Positions 41,325-51,273 are shown, counted from the stretch's first letter. The stretch is 64,000 bases of DNA from Acinetobacter calcoaceticus (GCF_016508255.1 NZ_JADVKT010000001.1:186001-250000); one strand, 5' to 3'. Made by a program: numbers and translations. The notes: generated by a model from the sequence alone, not told the origin.

Positions 41325-42497
41325 ATGGCTTTTAAAAATATTGCAGATCAAACAAACGGTTTTTATATTCCTTGCGTATCTCTCTTTGGACCAGGATGTG
41401 CTAAAGAAATAGGTACCAAAGCACAAAACCTCGGCGCAAAAAAAGCATTAATTGTGACCGATGAAGGTTTATTTAAATTTGGTGTCGCAGATCTTATCGC
41501 AACATATTTAACCGAAGCAGGCGTTGCGAGCCATATTTTCCCGGGTGCAGAACCGAACCCAACCGATATTAATGTTCATAACGGTGTAAATGCCTATAAC
41601 GACAACGGCTGTGACTTTATTGTGTCCTTAGGTGGTGGTTCATCTCATGACTGCGCCAAAGGAATTGGATTAGTCACTGCTGGTGGCGGTCATATTCGTG
41701 ACTATGAAGGTATCGATAAAAGCAAAGTTCCAATGACTCCGCTGATTGCAGTCAACACAACGGCTGGTACTGCATCTGAAATGACTCGTTTCTGTATTAT
41801 TACCAATACAGACACTCACGTAAAAATGGCCATTGTCGACTGGCGTTGTACCCCACTCATTGCAATTGATGACCCGAAACTCATGATCGCAAAACCAGCG
41901 GGTCTAACAGCTGCAACAGGTATGGATGCCTTAACTCATGCAGTTGAAGCATATGTGTCTACGGCGGCAAATCCAATTACGGATGCCTGTGCAGAAAAAG
42001 CCATTACCATGATTAGTCAGTGGTTACAACCTGCTGTTGCAAATGGTGAAAACATCGAAGCACGTGATGCAATGAGCTATGCACAGTACTTAGCAGGTAT
42101 GGCATTTAACAATGCATCTTTAGGTTATGTTCACGCAATGGCACATCAGTTGGGCGGTTTTTACAACCTACCTCACGGCGTATGTAACGCAATCTTGTTA
42201 CCTCACGTATGCGAATTTAACTTAATTGCTTGCCCAGATCGCTACGCAAAAATTGCAGAGTTAATGGGTGTAAAAACTCATGGACTGACTGTAATGGAAG
42301 CTGCGTATGCTGCAATTGATGCCATTCGTAAACTCTCGTCATCGATTGGTATTCCGTCTGGTTTAACAGAGTTAGGTGTGAAAACTGAAGACCTTTCTGT
42401 CATGGCCGATAACGCTCAAAAAGACGCATGTATGCTGACCAACCCTCGTAAAGCAAATCATGCACAAGTTGTGGAGATTTTCAAAGCAGCACTTTAA
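41325..42497 (+). CDS. Iron-containing alcohol dehydrogenase
   Basis: 390 residues, type III (Fe-ADH) family. The NAD-binding half has GGGSSHDCAKGIGLV and the metal site is GMDALTHAVEAYVS followed by MAHQLGGFYNLPHGVCNAILLPHV, giving the Asp/His ligands. It would interconvert short alcohols and aldehydes such as ethanol and acetaldehyde. I use the ATG at 41325 (MAFKNIADQTNGFYIP); a frame to 41268 has no ribosome site. Proximity to aldehyde dehydrogenase and eutBC suggests a role in ethanol/ethanolamine metabolism. Confidence 0.88.
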   Translation: MAFKNIADQTNGFYIPCVSLFGPGCAKEIGTKAQNLGAKKALIVTDEGLFKFGVADLIATYLTEAGVASHIFPGAEPNPTDINVHNGVNAYNDNGCDFIVSLGGGSSHDCAKGIGLVTAGGGHIRDYEGIDKSKVPMTPLIAVNTTAGTASEMTRFCIITNTDTHVKMAIVDWRCTPLIAIDDPKLMIAKPAGLTAATGMDALTHAVEAYVSTAANPITDACAEKAITMISQWLQPAVANGENIEARDAMSYAQYLAGMAFNNASLGYVHAMAHQLGGFYNLPHGVCNAILLPHVCEFNLIACPDRYAKIAELMGVKTHGLTVMEAAYAAIDAIRKLSSSIGIPSGLTELGVKTEDLSVMADNAQKDACMLTNPRKANHAQVVEIFKAAL

Positions 42498-42522
42498 TAC
42501 TGATGTAATGGCACATCCCTCT

Positions 42523-42594
42523 AGTAAGTCAAACCCTCCGACCGTTGACTTACTTTTTGGGGAATACTTAGCTCCAGCGGTATTCCCTTTTTTT
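42523..42594 (+). terminator. Two consecutive terminators
   Basis: First stem AGTAAGTCAA/TTGACTTACT (42523-42532 with 42545-42554) with T5. Second stem GGGAATAC/GTATTCCC (42560-42567 with 42580-42587) with T7. Confidence 0.8.
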
Positions 42595-42691
42595 AAACCT
42601 CTATTCCAATCCAACCTCTAAACCTGATTGACAATTCTCCCATTTCATTGAAGGATACTCAGCATGTCTTAATTACAATAGCTCGATAAAA

Positions 42692-43660
42692 ATGAATACA
42701 TCCTCAGCTACTCAAAATTATGTTCCAGATATTTTAGGTACTGGCTACGAACAGCTTACACTCAACTTTCCTAATGATTACGAAGGTAAAGTTGTAGCTA
42801 CCTTAGTGCGTAAAAAGGCCGCTCAATCTACTCAAAAAGCTGTGCTGTATATTCATGGTTTTTTAGATTATTTCTTTCAAACTGAAATGGCTGAACAATT
42901 CAACGCGCATGGTTATGACTTCTATGCCTTGGATTTAAGAAAATACGGTCGTTCCAAGCTACCCCATCAAATCTTCTATAATGTGCTTGATTTAAGTGAA
43001 TACGATGCCGAAATTACTCAAGCATTAGATATCATTGCTAAAGAACAGCACACACAAGTATTGCTTGCAGGCCATTCGACTGGCGGTTTGACAGCAACGC
43101 TTTATGCTGCCCATCACCCGAACCATCCTCTTATTAAAGCGCTATGGACGAATAGTCCATTTTATGACTTTAATTTAAGCTTGGTCGAAAAGAAGTTTGG
43201 TATTCCAGTACTCAGTCGAGTAGGAAAATATCTACCTAAAGTTAAATTCCCAAGCCAACTGAACAAATGGTACACCGCGAGCCTTCACAAACAGCTCAAG
43301 GGCGAATGGGACTTTAATCTGGACTGGAAACCTACCTCTGCCCCTACGGTTCAACTCAGCTTTCTACATGCGATTCATACAGCACAAAAAGAAATACATC
43401 GCGGAGTTAAACTCAATGTTCCTGCACTGATTATGCATTCTCATCAGACTAAAAACCCTAAAAAATGGGGAGCCGATGCGACTCAAAGCGATGTAATTTT
43501 AGACGTTAAAGACATTGAAAAATTTGGCAAAAAAATCAAAGGTGATGTCTCTGTTGTCTCTATTCACAATGGCTTGCATGATTTAGTCCTTTCAGCCCAG
43601 CCAGTACGAGAACAAGTCTATCAACAATTGTTCCAGTGGCTGGATCAAAAAATCACTTAA
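42692..43660 (+). CDS. Alpha/beta hydrolase (lysophospholipase/monoglyceride lipase-like)
   Basis: 322 residues. The nucleophile elbow is GHSTGG, the oxyanion region YIHGFLDYFFQTEMAEQF, and a late His lies in HNGLHDLVLS. YALDLRKYGRS matches the serine aminopeptidase/monoglyceride lipase (hydrolase_4) group. It probably cleaves ester bonds of lipids; no signal peptide, so cytoplasmic. It ends 4 bases into the convergent regulator gene. Confidence 0.8.
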   Translation: MNTSSATQNYVPDILGTGYEQLTLNFPNDYEGKVVATLVRKKAAQSTQKAVLYIHGFLDYFFQTEMAEQFNAHGYDFYALDLRKYGRSKLPHQIFYNVLDLSEYDAEITQALDIIAKEQHTQVLLAGHSTGGLTATLYAAHHPNHPLIKALWTNSPFYDFNLSLVEKKFGIPVLSRVGKYLPKVKFPSQLNKWYTASLHKQLKGEWDFNLDWKPTSAPTVQLSFLHAIHTAQKEIHRGVKLNVPALIMHSHQTKNPKKWGADATQSDVILDVKDIEKFGKKIKGDVSVVSIHNGLHDLVLSAQPVREQVYQQLFQWLDQKIT

Positions 43661-44847
43661 CTGAGCTTAGGTGAGTCAAGGTATTTCATCAGCAATTGAT
43701 GCGCGGGATGTTCACTCGGTACTAACTCCATAAGACGTTCTACCGCATCGATTGCTTCAGGGAAATGAGCTAAATGCTTAAGTAATAAATCTGTTTCTTG
43801 CGTTTTAAAAATTGCATCGCTCAAGCGCGATTCAAGGCAGTCACGCCATGCACATAAAAACGGGCTTTCAGTTTTTGCCAGAAAAACACCTGTGTAAAGC
43901 TGTAAAGCAGAAGCCGCATATCCCGCATCCAGTGCTTGTTCAGCTTGTAAAAAATCGGCTTCAACATGTACAAGCAAACGATATGGCCGAGATCCAAGTA
44001 AACCACCCAAAATATCTCGAAGTTGAGACATTTCAGCTTTAAGCGTACCCATACTCACTTTACGTTCGCCATAGAGCGCCTGATAGAGATGCTCTAAAGT
44101 TAAACCATGTGGACATAACGCCAATATGGTTAAAATTTCAATTTGACGCGGTGTTAATAATAAACTTTTGCCATTAAATTTAACTTGTGGTGTTGAAAAA
44201 GCACGAATATGTAATTGCTGACGCTGCTGCTCTAGCAAGGCAGATTGAATAATTGATGCACAACGTTCGGCAGCCAATATTCCTAAACTATTATGGTTCT
44301 TCCAAGTAGTCGATAAATCAACGACACCTAGAGTTTGTTTTGAGTATGGATCGATAATTGGCGCGGCATAGCACACCCAATCATGAATCGATTCCATATA
44401 ATGTTCATTAGAAAAAACACAACTTGATTGCTGAGTTTTTAAAGACAAAGCCAATGCATTGGTACCAACAAATTCTTCACGCCATTGCCCACCCTGCACA
44501 AAGTGAACACGCTCAGCTGCACTTTGCATTTGAGCACTTGTTGCCGTCCAAATGATCGTACTACCAATGTCACCAACGGCAATCACCATTGAGGATTGCT
44601 CTGCAATATGACGTAAGTCATCAGCACATTGGCTTAGGGCCATATCTAGAGCATTTTGTGAAGCAGTTTTTTTCTCGACTAATGGAGCCGCAAAACGTTC
44701 TTTAGGAATTGCAGCAGATGCTGATCGTTCCCATGAGCTTGCAATACTTTGGCCGAGTTTGGCAGCGTTCTGAGGAGAGAGACTATTTTGCGTGCGCAGT
44801 TGATCAATCAACGTCCGTTGCTGCAATAAATCCTTTTTTGTGAACAT
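43657..44847 (-). CDS. GAF-domain transcriptional regulator with C-terminal winged-helix/TPR-like part
   Basis: 396 residues with an unusual combination. The N-terminal two thirds resemble the sensor part of AcoR-type activators: SIASSWERS, then a GAF domain (about 75-200, with AVGDIGSTIIWT and WREEFVGTNALALSL). No AAA+ sigma54 domain follows. Instead there is a winged helix (LTPRQIEILTILALCPHGLTLEHLYQALYGER..., about 230-300) and a short helical tail reminiscent of SARP/BTAD regulators. It is divergent from the aldehyde dehydrogenase gene, which it likely controls. Confidence 0.75.
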   Translation of the reverse strand: MFTKKDLLQQRTLIDQLRTQNSLSPQNAAKLGQSIASSWERSASAAIPKERFAAPLVEKKTASQNALDMALSQCADDLRHIAEQSSMVIAVGDIGSTIIWTATSAQMQSAAERVHFVQGGQWREEFVGTNALALSLKTQQSSCVFSNEHYMESIHDWVCYAAPIIDPYSKQTLGVVDLSTTWKNHNSLGILAAERCASIIQSALLEQQRQQLHIRAFSTPQVKFNGKSLLLTPRQIEILTILALCPHGLTLEHLYQALYGERKVSMGTLKAEMSQLRDILGGLLGSRPYRLLVHVEADFLQAEQALDAGYAASALQLYTGVFLAKTESPFLCAWRDCLESRLSDAIFKTQETDLLLKHLAHFPEAIDAVERLMELVPSEHPAHQLLMKYLDSPKLS

Positions 44848-44913
44848 TTGTAAATTCCTTATATATCCACATTTCTATTCCAACCTTTCTCCAACCTTCT
44901 TCTTTATATCCTA

Positions 44914-44935
44914 ATTATACAAAGTACGAAAGTAC
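44914..44935 (-). promoter_or_regulatory. Promoter and dyad between regulator and aldehyde dehydrogenase genes
   Basis: On the minus strand TATAAT (44914-44919) is abutted by the dyad GTAC-GAAA-GTAC (44924-44935). Binding of the regulator here could give autoregulation and control of the divergent gene. Confidence 0.45.
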
Positions 44936-44989
44936 CTACTGACAGGGTTCTTGTTAGTCTTTAGTCCTAAAAAGCAAAGGAATATTTAT

Positions 44990-46501
44990 ATGCGCTATAT
45001 CGATCCAAATCAATCGGGCTCAAAAGTTCAATTCAAATCACAATATGAAAATTTTATTGGCGGTGAATGGGTAGCACCTGTAAAAGGTGCGTATTTTGAC
45101 AATGTATCTCCTGTTGACGGAAAAGCTTTCACACGTATTCCACGCTCTAGTGCCGAAGATATCGAACTTGCTCTAGATGCAGCACATAAAGCCAAAGCAA
45201 CATGGAATAAAGCCTCACCAACAGTACGCTCTAATATACTTTTAAAAATTGCTGATCGTTTAGAAGCAAATCTTGAAATGTTAGCAGTAGCAGAGACTTG
45301 GGATAACGGTAAAGCAGTCCGTGAAACTTTAGCAGCAGACATTCCACTTGCAATCGACCATTTTCGTTATTTCGCTGGATGTATTCGTGCTCAAGAAGGC
45401 GGCATCTCTGAAATTGATGAAGATACGATTGCTTACCACTTTCATGAACCATTAGGCGTTGTTGGCCAAATCATTCCATGGAACTTCCCTATTTTAATGG
45501 CAGCATGGAAGCTAGCCCCTGCGTTAGCGGCTGGTAACTGTGTTGTAATTAAACCAGCTGAGCAAACACCTGTAGGCATTTTGCTGGTTGCTGAACTCAT
45601 CCAAGATATCTTACCGCCAGGTGTGCTTAATATTGTGAATGGTTTCGGTGCGGAAGTTGGTCGCCCATTAGCGACAAACCCACGTATTGCCAAAATTGCG
45701 TTTACAGGTTCAACACAAACTGGACAAATGGTGATGCAATATGCGACCGAAAATATTATTCCAGTGACATTAGAACTTGGCGGTAAGTCACCAAACCTTT
45801 TCTTTGAAGATATCATGGATAAAGAAGATGACTTCTTAGAGAAAACACTAGAAGGTTTTGCTATGTTTGCCTTGAACCAAGGTGAAGTATGTACTTGCCC
45901 TTCTCGTGCTTTAGTTCAAGAAAGTATTGCTGATCAGTTCTTAGAGATTGCCATCGAACGTGTAAAACGTATTAAAACGGGTCATCCTCTTGATACTGAA
46001 ACCATGATTGGTGCACAAGCATCTCTGCAACAACAAGAGAAAATCTTACGTTGTATTAATACGGGCCGCGAAGAAGGTGCAGAATTATTGCTCGGCGGTA
46101 GTGGCCGTAAAGAGGTGGGTGACGGTTTCTATGTCGAACCCACTATTTTTAAAGGTCACAACAGCATGCAAGTTTTCCAAGAAGAAATTTTTGGTCCTGT
46201 ACTAGCTGTAACAACGTTCAAAGACTTTGATGATGCAATCAAAATTGCCAATGACACCATGTACGGTTTAGGTGCAGGCGTTTGGTCACGTTCAGCTCAT
46301 ATTTCTTATCGTGCTGGTCGTGCTATTGAAGCGGGCCGTGTCTGGACAAACTGCTATAACATCTACCCTGCACATGCTGCATTTGGTGGCTACAAAAAAT
46401 CAGGTATTGGCCGTGAAAACCACAAGATGATGTTAGATCATTATCAACAAACCAAAAACCTGTTAGTCAGTTATTCGACTAAACCAATGGGCTTCTTCTA
46501 A
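44990..46501 (+). CDS. NAD-dependent aldehyde dehydrogenase (acetaldehyde-oxidising, ExaC-like)
   Basis: 503 residues. It has the NAD site ([29 protein letters not shown]), ELGGKSPN with the general base Glu, and the catalytic Cys in [11 protein letters not shown]. The CTCPSR sequence and C-terminal [13 protein letters not shown] are typical of the ExaC/acetaldehyde dehydrogenase group. It would oxidise acetaldehyde from ethanol or EutBC to acetate. The start at 44990 has AAAGGA upstream; the longer frame to 44951 lacks a site. A terminator follows. Confidence 0.9.
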   Translation: MRYIDPNQSGSKVQFKSQYENFIGGEWVAPVKGAYFDNVSPVDGKAFTRIPRSSAEDIELALDAAHKAKATWNKASPTVRSNILLKIADRLEANLEMLAVAETWDNGKAVRETLAADIPLAIDHFRYFAGCIRAQEGGISEIDEDTIAYHFHEPLGVVGQIIPWNFPILMAAWKLAPALAAGNCVVIKPAEQTPVGILLVAELIQDILPPGVLNIVNGFGAEVGRPLATNPRIAKIAFTGSTQTGQMVMQYATENIIPVTLELGGKSPNLFFEDIMDKEDDFLEKTLEGFAMFALNQGEVCTCPSRALVQESIADQFLEIAIERVKRIKTGHPLDTETMIGAQASLQQQEKILRCINTGREEGAELLLGGSGRKEVGDGFYVEPTIFKGHNSMQVFQEEIFGPVLAVTTFKDFDDAIKIANDTMYGLGAGVWSRSAHISYRAGRAIEAGRVWTNCYNIYPAHAAFGGYKKSGIGRENHKMMLDHYQQTKNLLVSYSTKPMGFF

Positions 46502-46563
46502 ATTCTGCACCAAGTTGATCCAAAACGCTCAACTCTAAAAAGAAGTTACATCTCTAATGATAT

Positions 46564-46595
46564 AAGAAGCCAGTAATTTAGATTGCTGGCTTCTT
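46564..46595 (+). terminator. Terminator after aldehyde dehydrogenase
   Basis: AAGAAGCCAG (46564-46573) and CTGGCTTCTT (46586-46595), followed by TATTT. Confidence 0.8.
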
Positions 46596-46672
46596 TATTT
46601 GCGATTGTTAAACTTGAATTTTTATTATTTGGAATAAAAAAGCTCCATCTACTCTCTAAAGTGCTTCATTTA

Positions 46673-46686
46673 GGCATTGCTTTTGC
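46673..46686 (+). promoter_or_regulatory. Sigma54 (RpoN) -24/-12 type promoter of the ethanolamine operon
   Basis: GGCATT at -24 and TTGCA at -12 with exact GG-N10-GC spacing (GG 46673-46674, GC 46685-46686), 35 bases before the permease ATG. Nitrogen control of ethanolamine use would make sense because EutBC releases ammonia. Confidence 0.5.
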
Positions 46687-46721
46687 ATTGATTCATACAG
46701 ACCCACTCGCAGGAGTATTGT

Positions 46722-48158
46722 ATGAATCAACCAGAAACAGCTTCCGTCATTTCTTCAAGCACAGAAGTCTCATCAGCAGAATATTTTGCTCAGCGTCAAC
46801 TCAAACAAGGTACGGTTGGTTGGTTACTCCTGATTGGTTTAGGTGTAGCTTATGTGATATCGGGTGATTTTGCTGGCTGGAACTTCGGCATAGCCCAAGG
46901 TGGTTGGGGTGGCATGTTTATTGCCACTGCCCTCGCTGCAATCATGTATCTGTGCCTATGTCTTTCTATGTCGGAAATGTCCACCATGATGCCGACAGCA
47001 GGTGGTGGTTATAGCTTTGCACGCGCTGCCTTTGGTCCTTTTGGTGGCTATTTAACAGGTACAGCTATTTTAATTGAATACGCGATTGCCCCTGCTGCTA
47101 TTGCTGTATTTATTGGCGGTTATTGCGAATCTTTATTTGGAATTAATGGCTGGATGATTTACCTCGCCTGCTATGCGATTTTTATGGGCATACATTTGAA
47201 AGGTGCTGGTGAAGCCTTAAAAATTATGTTTGCGATTACGCTTATCGCAGCAGTTGCTCTTGTAGTTTTTATTGTGGCAATGATTCTACATTTTAATACA
47301 CAAAACTTGTTAGATATTCCAGTTGGTACAGGTGTAGGCGCAAGTCGTTTTCTGCCTCATGGTTATTTGGGTATCTGGGCAGCCGTTCCTTTTGCTATCT
47401 GGTTTTTTCTTGCAGTTGAAGGTGTTCCTTTGGCAGCCGAAGAAGCGAAAGATCCAGCCAAATCACTTCCACGCGGTTTAATCGGTGCAATGCTCATATT
47501 AACTGCGTTTGCTATGCTCATTTTGTTCTTGGGCGCAGGTGCAGCGGGTGCAAGTACTTTACAAAACTCTGGCGCTCCTCTCGTAGATGCTCTCGTTAAA
47601 GTTTATGGCGCCCACACTTGGCTTGCGACCTTTGTAAACTTTGTGGGTTTATCAGGTTTAATCGCAAGTTTCTTTTCAATTATCTATGCCTATTCGCGTC
47701 AAATCTTTGCACTATCGCGCGCGGGCTATCTACCTACTTCACTCTCTTTAACCAATAAAAATAAGGCTCCTTATCTTGCGATTATTATTCCGGGCATTAT
47801 CGGCTTCTTACTTTCACTCACCAAAGAAGGTGATTCACTCATTTTAATCGCTGTTTTTGGTGCAACCATTTCCTATGTGTTGATTCTCTTATCCCACATC
47901 AAACTGCGCCTATCTAAACCCGACATGCCTCGTCCTTATAAAACGCCCGGCGGCATTGTAACCTCAAGCATTGCATTAGTTTTGGCAGTGGCTGCGGTGG
48001 TGGCAGGCTTTGTGGTAAACCCGAAAGTCTGGTTTATTGCTGCGGCTATTTATATCGTATTTATTGCTTACTTTTTATTCTATAGCCGCTATCATTTAGT
48101 TAAAGGAACGCCAGAAGAAGAGTTTGCAAATATTAAAGCTGCGGAACAAGAACTATAA
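46722..48158 (+). CDS. Ethanolamine permease (APC superfamily)
   Basis: 478 residues with about twelve membrane helices. The N-terminal LLIGLGVAYVISGDFAGWNFG and GVPLAAEEAKDPAKSLPRGL blocks are typical of ethanolamine permeases of the Eat/EutP type in the amino acid-polyamine-choline family. It imports ethanolamine across the inner membrane. It is the first gene of an operon with eutB (19 bases) and eutC (10 bases) and follows a sigma54-type promoter. Confidence 0.88.
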   Translation: MNQPETASVISSSTEVSSAEYFAQRQLKQGTVGWLLLIGLGVAYVISGDFAGWNFGIAQGGWGGMFIATALAAIMYLCLCLSMSEMSTMMPTAGGGYSFARAAFGPFGGYLTGTAILIEYAIAPAAIAVFIGGYCESLFGINGWMIYLACYAIFMGIHLKGAGEALKIMFAITLIAAVALVVFIVAMILHFNTQNLLDIPVGTGVGASRFLPHGYLGIWAAVPFAIWFFLAVEGVPLAAEEAKDPAKSLPRGLIGAMLILTAFAMLILFLGAGAAGASTLQNSGAPLVDALVKVYGAHTWLATFVNFVGLSGLIASFFSIIYAYSRQIFALSRAGYLPTSLSLTNKNKAPYLAIIIPGIIGFLLSLTKEGDSLILIAVFGATISYVLILLSHIKLRLSKPDMPRPYKTPGGIVTSSIALVLAVAAVVAGFVVNPKVWFIAAAIYIVFIAYFLFYSRYHLVKGTPEEEFANIKAAEQEL

Positions 48159-48177
48159 ATAATATAAGGATACAACA

Positions 48178-49563
48178 ATGAGTTATCGCAATATTGTCGC
48201 CAATCAACAGTATTACTTTGCTGACCTAAAAACTTTAATGGCAAAAGCAACGCCGTTACGTTCAGGCGATGAATTAGCAGGTGTAGCAGCAAGAGATGCG
48301 ACTGAACATGTTGCGGCTCAAATGACACTGGCCGATGTACCACTTAAAACTTTTTTAAATGAAGTCGTGGTCGATTATGAGACAGATGAAATTACACGAC
48401 TGATTATTGATGAACATGATCTGGCAGCATTTGCCCCTATTTCTCACTTTACTGTAGGTGATTTTCGAAATTGGCTACTTGGCGAAGAAGCAACTGCACA
48501 GAGCCTAAAAGCACTAGCCTCGGGCTTAACTCCGGAAATGGTGGCTGCTGTCAGCAAAATTATGCGTAATCAAGATTTGATTTATATAGCCAGTAAGTGT
48601 GAAGTGATTACCCAATTTCGCAACACCATTGGTCTAAAAGGCCATCTTTCTACGCGCTTACAACCCAATCACCCGACCGATGATGTGCTTGGCATTTCTG
48701 CCAGTATTTTAGACGGCTTGATGTATGGCAATGGTGATGCCGTGATTGGCATTAACCCTGCAACAGACAACTTACATAATTTGTCAGAGCTACTGAAATT
48801 GCTTGATCATGTGATTCAGGAATATCAGATTCCGACACAATCCTGCGTCCTCACTCACATTAGTTCAGGTATTCAACTTGCTGAAAAAAATGTGCCGATT
48901 GATTTAATGTTTCAATCGATTGCTGGCACACAACTAGCCAATGAAGGTTTTGGAATTTCACTCGATTTACTACAAGAAGGTTATGAAGCCACACTCGCAC
49001 TTAAACGCGGAACCCTTGGACAAAACGTCATGTACTTTGAAACAGGTCAAGGCAGTGCGCTATCCAGCAATGCACATCACGGCGTTGACCAACAAACATT
49101 AGAAACGCGTGCCTATGCCGTAGCCCGTAAGTACAACCCGCTTTTAGTGAATACAGTCGTTGGCTTTATTGGCCCAGAGTACCTTTTTAACGGTAAACAA
49201 ATTATACGTGCGGGTTTAGAAGACCACTTCTGCGGCAAGTTACTTGGTGTACCCATGGGCTGTGACATTTGCTATACCAACCATGCCGATGCTGATCAAA
49301 ATGATATGGATGTTCTACTTACTTTATTTGGAGCAGCAGGAATCAACTTTATTATGGGAATTCCGGGTTCAGACGATGTCATGCTGAACTATCAAACGAC
49401 TTCGTTTCATGATGCTCTTTATCTAAGACAACTCCTGGGTTTAAAACCTGCTCCAGAATTTTCCGCTTGGCTTGAACAACAAGGTATTTTTAAACAACAA
49501 AACTCTCAAATTTGTTGGGCAGATCACATGCCCGACCAATTCTCTCGTCTGCTCATGAATTAG
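48178..49563 (+). CDS. eutB: Ethanolamine ammonia-lyase large subunit
   Basis: 461 residues, a normal EutB length. It contains the characteristic LQPNHPTDD, LTHISSGIQLAEKNVPIDLMFQSIAGTQ, MYFETGQGSALSSNAHHGVDQQT and MGCDICYTNHADADQNDMD blocks that form the TIM-barrel active site and coenzyme B12 contact. With EutC it splits ethanolamine into acetaldehyde and ammonia using adenosylcobalamin. Start with AAGGA at the right distance. Confidence 0.95.
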   Translation: MSYRNIVANQQYYFADLKTLMAKATPLRSGDELAGVAARDATEHVAAQMTLADVPLKTFLNEVVVDYETDEITRLIIDEHDLAAFAPISHFTVGDFRNWLLGEEATAQSLKALASGLTPEMVAAVSKIMRNQDLIYIASKCEVITQFRNTIGLKGHLSTRLQPNHPTDDVLGISASILDGLMYGNGDAVIGINPATDNLHNLSELLKLLDHVIQEYQIPTQSCVLTHISSGIQLAEKNVPIDLMFQSIAGTQLANEGFGISLDLLQEGYEATLALKRGTLGQNVMYFETGQGSALSSNAHHGVDQQTLETRAYAVARKYNPLLVNTVVGFIGPEYLFNGKQIIRAGLEDHFCGKLLGVPMGCDICYTNHADADQNDMDVLLTLFGAAGINFIMGIPGSDDVMLNYQTTSFHDALYLRQLLGLKPAPEFSAWLEQQGIFKQQNSQICWADHMPDQFSRLLMN

Positions 49564-49573
49564 GGAGAACACT

Positions 49574-50389
49574 ATGAAACTCAGTCGTGATATTCAATAT
49601 CCCTCCTCTACCCATCAAGATCAGTGGGAAAAACTCAAACAGTTTACCGATGCCCGTATTGCTTTGGGTCGTGCAGGTTGTAGCATCCCAACACGAGCCT
49701 TACTTGAGTTCCAATTGTCTCATGCACAAGCAAAAGATGCGGTTTATCAAGATCTGGACGTTTTTCATTTATCTGAACAATTACAGCAACAGCAGCTTCC
49801 AAGCATTCATGTACAAAGTAATGCATCCAATAAAGAAATTTATCTCAAACGCCCAGATTTAGGACGTCAGCTTTCAGATCAATCAAAAGATGTCTTAATT
49901 AAGGAATATGCAGAAAATCCGAAGCCATACGATGTTTGTATTGTGGTAGGTGACGGACTCTCTGCAAGAGCAATTGAAGCAAACGCTGTGACATTTATTA
50001 CAGCGCTAAGCGAACAAATTCAGCAAGAAAACTGGAGTCTTGCACCAGTTTCACTTGCGACAGGTAGCCGAGTTGCTCTTGGTGATGAAGTTGCTGAAAT
50101 CTTTAAGGCATCTATGCTTGTTATGCTTATTGGCGAACGTCCGGGACTAAGCTCTCCGGACAGTATGGGCATTTACTATACATGGAATGCATATTCAGGC
50201 TGCCTCGATGCGAAACGCAATTGTATTTCCAATGTTCGCCCAGCTGGATTAAGTATTGCCGTTGCAACTCAACGTTTAATGGCACTTATGAAAAAATCAA
50301 AACAACTTGGCATGTCAGGAGTAAATTTGAAGGATGAACATCAGCTTTCAAACATAGGCCAAAACGATACTCAAAAATTATTATTTTAA
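49574..50389 (+). CDS. eutC: Ethanolamine ammonia-lyase small subunit
   Basis: 271 residues. The conserved TDARIALGRAGCSIPTRALLEFQLSHAQAKDAV, YLKRPDLGRQLSD, DVCIVVGDGLSARAIEANA and LIGERPGLSSPDSMG blocks are those of EutC, which completes the cobalamin site with EutB. It has AGGGAGAA upstream and follows eutB by 10 bases. No EutA reactivase or microcompartment shell gene follows. Confidence 0.95.
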   Translation: MKLSRDIQYPSSTHQDQWEKLKQFTDARIALGRAGCSIPTRALLEFQLSHAQAKDAVYQDLDVFHLSEQLQQQQLPSIHVQSNASNKEIYLKRPDLGRQLSDQSKDVLIKEYAENPKPYDVCIVVGDGLSARAIEANAVTFITALSEQIQQENWSLAPVSLATGSRVALGDEVAEIFKASMLVMLIGERPGLSSPDSMGIYYTWNAYSGCLDAKRNCISNVRPAGLSIAVATQRLMALMKKSKQLGMSGVNLKDEHQLSNIGQNDTQKLLF

Positions 50390-50550
50390 TAGCGTGGGGT
50401 ATGCAAGGGATTCTGCATAAATAATTCCTTGCATTACAACATTATCGTAACGAAAAATATCAATTTTCAGGTATTGGTGATTTATACAGATATTCTCTTC
50501 TTTATATTTATCGCTATACTCCACGTATTGATCTTCTATGAATCATTTGT

Positions 50551-51273
50551 ATGAACACAACAAACGCCTTCCCTAAAACTATTTATGCCATTCAGCATCT
50601 CGCTTTCGAAGACTTAGGTTCATTAGAAGATGTCTTTTATCAACTCGGATTTCGCGTCCGTTATTTTGAGGCGGGTGTTGATGATTTAATCCCGGCTTTT
50701 TCACATGAAGGTTTAACCATTATTTTAGGTGGCCCAATCGGTGTTTATGAAACTGACGATTATCCATTCTTAAAAGATGAAATCTCACTACTCAAACAAC
50801 GCTTGGCAGCGGATAAACCCACTCTTGGCATTTGCCTAGGCGCACAGCTTATTGCTCATGCGCTGGGTGCAAAAGTATATGCAGGACATCAAAAAGAAAT
50901 TGGCTGGGGCCCACTAAGCTTAAGCCTACGCGCTAATCAGGTTTTATCTGGTTTGCTTAATAATGTTCATGTTCTACATTGGCATGGTGACACTTTCGAT
51001 CTTCCTGAAAATGCTGTGCTCTTAGCAAGTTCTGATATTTATACCAATCAGGCATTTGAAGTTGGAAATAATATTCTTGCATTACAGTTCCATATTGAAA
51101 CGACTGAAGAACATTTTGAAAAATGGTTAATTGGCCATACGTGTGAACTTCGCCAAGCCAATATTTCAATTCCAAAACTCCGCGAAGAAAATCAGCAATA
51201 TGCTCAAAGTCTCGAACATGCTGCTTTTGACGTTATGCAAAAATTTCTTAAGCGTATTGGGTATAGCGATTAA
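50551..51273 (+). CDS. Class I glutamine amidotransferase-like protein
   Basis: 240 residues, single GATase1 domain resembling the GuaA-like or YfeJ/gamma-glutamyl hydrolase type. The nucleophile is in LGICLGAQLIAHALG, and a His/Glu pair lies in LQFHIETTEEHF. No synthetase domain is fused. Such stand-alone proteins hydrolyse glutamine or gamma-glutamyl amides. It lies 160 bases after eutC in the same direction, so a role with gamma-glutamyl amines is possible but unproven. Confidence 0.8.
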   Translation: MNTTNAFPKTIYAIQHLAFEDLGSLEDVFYQLGFRVRYFEAGVDDLIPAFSHEGLTIILGGPIGVYETDDYPFLKDEISLLKQRLAADKPTLGICLGAQLIAHALGAKVYAGHQKEIGWGPLSLSLRANQVLSGLLNNVHVLHWHGDTFDLPENAVLLASSDIYTNQAFEVGNNILALQFHIETTEEHFEKWLIGHTCELRQANISIPKLREENQQYAQSLEHAAFDVMQKFLKRIGYSD

